NCBI GenBank assembly: GCA_013290035.1 | Contig: JABCYT010000163.1 | Coordinates: 1-7,203 of the forward strand | Length of the DNA stretch: 7,203 nt | Direction of reading: 5' to 3' | From: Alphaproteobacteria bacterium | GTDB taxonomy: Bacteria > Pseudomonadota > Alphaproteobacteria > Reyranellales > Reyranellaceae | Shown here: positions 7,156 through 7,203 of the stretch, piece after piece | Layout of the letters: each line of letters starts with the position of its first letter | How positions within the stretch are numbered: position 1 is the first letter of the stretch | Notes under the pieces: generated by a model | Seen by the model: only the letters and a program-made list of their open reading frames with translations | Database searches by the model: none | What the model was told of the DNA's origin: nothing | Program-made: the position numbers and the translations under genes

Positions 7156-7203
7156 ATGCTGAGCAGCACCGCCAAGAATCTGTACTGGATGGGCCGCTAC
7201 CTG
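7156..7203 (+). CDS. Alpha-E domain (DUF403) protein, N-terminal fragment
   Basis: Only the first 16 codons are in the window: MLSSTAKNLYWMGRYL. This matches the typical beginning of alpha-E (DUF403) proteins, which start MLSRTADNLYWLARY or similar. The family is all-helical, of unknown activity, and nearly always encoded next to a circularly permuted ATP-grasp gene, often with a transglutaminase-like gene and sometimes a proteasome-like peptidase. The position right after the ATP-grasp gene supports the call. No Shine-Dalgarno sequence precedes ATG 7156, because the upstream bases are the GC-rich palindrome arm. An in-frame GTG at 7138 inside the palindrome is a poorer alternative, bounded by an in-frame TGA at 7123. 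The rest of the gene lies beyond the right edge. Confidence 0.88.
   Translation, partial: MLSSTAKNLYWMGRYL

Overview
The window is about 7.2 kb of GC-rich DNA with densely packed genes. It most likely comes from an alphaproteobacterial chromosome. The support is an aa3-type cytochrome oxidase pair in ctaC-ctaD order, residue spacing in both subunits that matches Paracoccus-type oxidases, and a circularly permuted ATP-grasp/alpha-E gene pair of a kind common in that class. The genus cannot be fixed from the sequence alone.

Layout. (1) Positions 1-1518, minus strand: the N-terminal 210 codons of cytochrome c oxidase subunit I (running off the left edge), preceded by a complete subunit II gene. 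(2) 1664-3250, minus strand, upstream of the oxidase genes: a CpaF/TadA-like secretion ATPase homologue that keeps its P-loop but has lost the acidic catalytic residues and His box of the family. (3) 3251-3511: a 260-bp divergent intergenic region with candidate promoter and operator-like repeats. (4) 3512-4057, plus strand: an exported cyclophilin-type prolyl isomerase. (5) 4067-4102: stem-loops between convergent genes. (6) 4124-5524, minus strand: a two-gene unit encoding an enoyl/quinone-reductase-like MDR oxidoreductase, then a small NTF2-like protein. (7) 5611-7203, plus strand: a circularly permuted ATP-grasp protein and the first 16 codons of an alpha-E (DUF403) protein, separated by a striking two-level palindrome.

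How the genes fit together. The oxidase subunits are parts of one respiratory complex and are presumably co-transcribed. The ATP-grasp/alpha-E pair is the start of a known but functionally obscure operon type, predicted from gene context to make and process peptides or amide-linked products. It often continues with transglutaminase-like and proteasome-like (Anbu) genes that would lie beyond the right edge. The prolyl isomerase and the MDR/NTF2-like pair look like independent units.

Most noteworthy items: the degenerate CpaF-like ATPase with an apparently duplicated N-terminal helical region; the 25-bp perfect inverted repeat at 7077-7150, whose arms are themselves palindromes and which abuts the alpha-E start codon where a Shine-Dalgarno should be; and a CuA/Mg-site variant (CSQIC instead of CSEIC) in oxidase subunit II.
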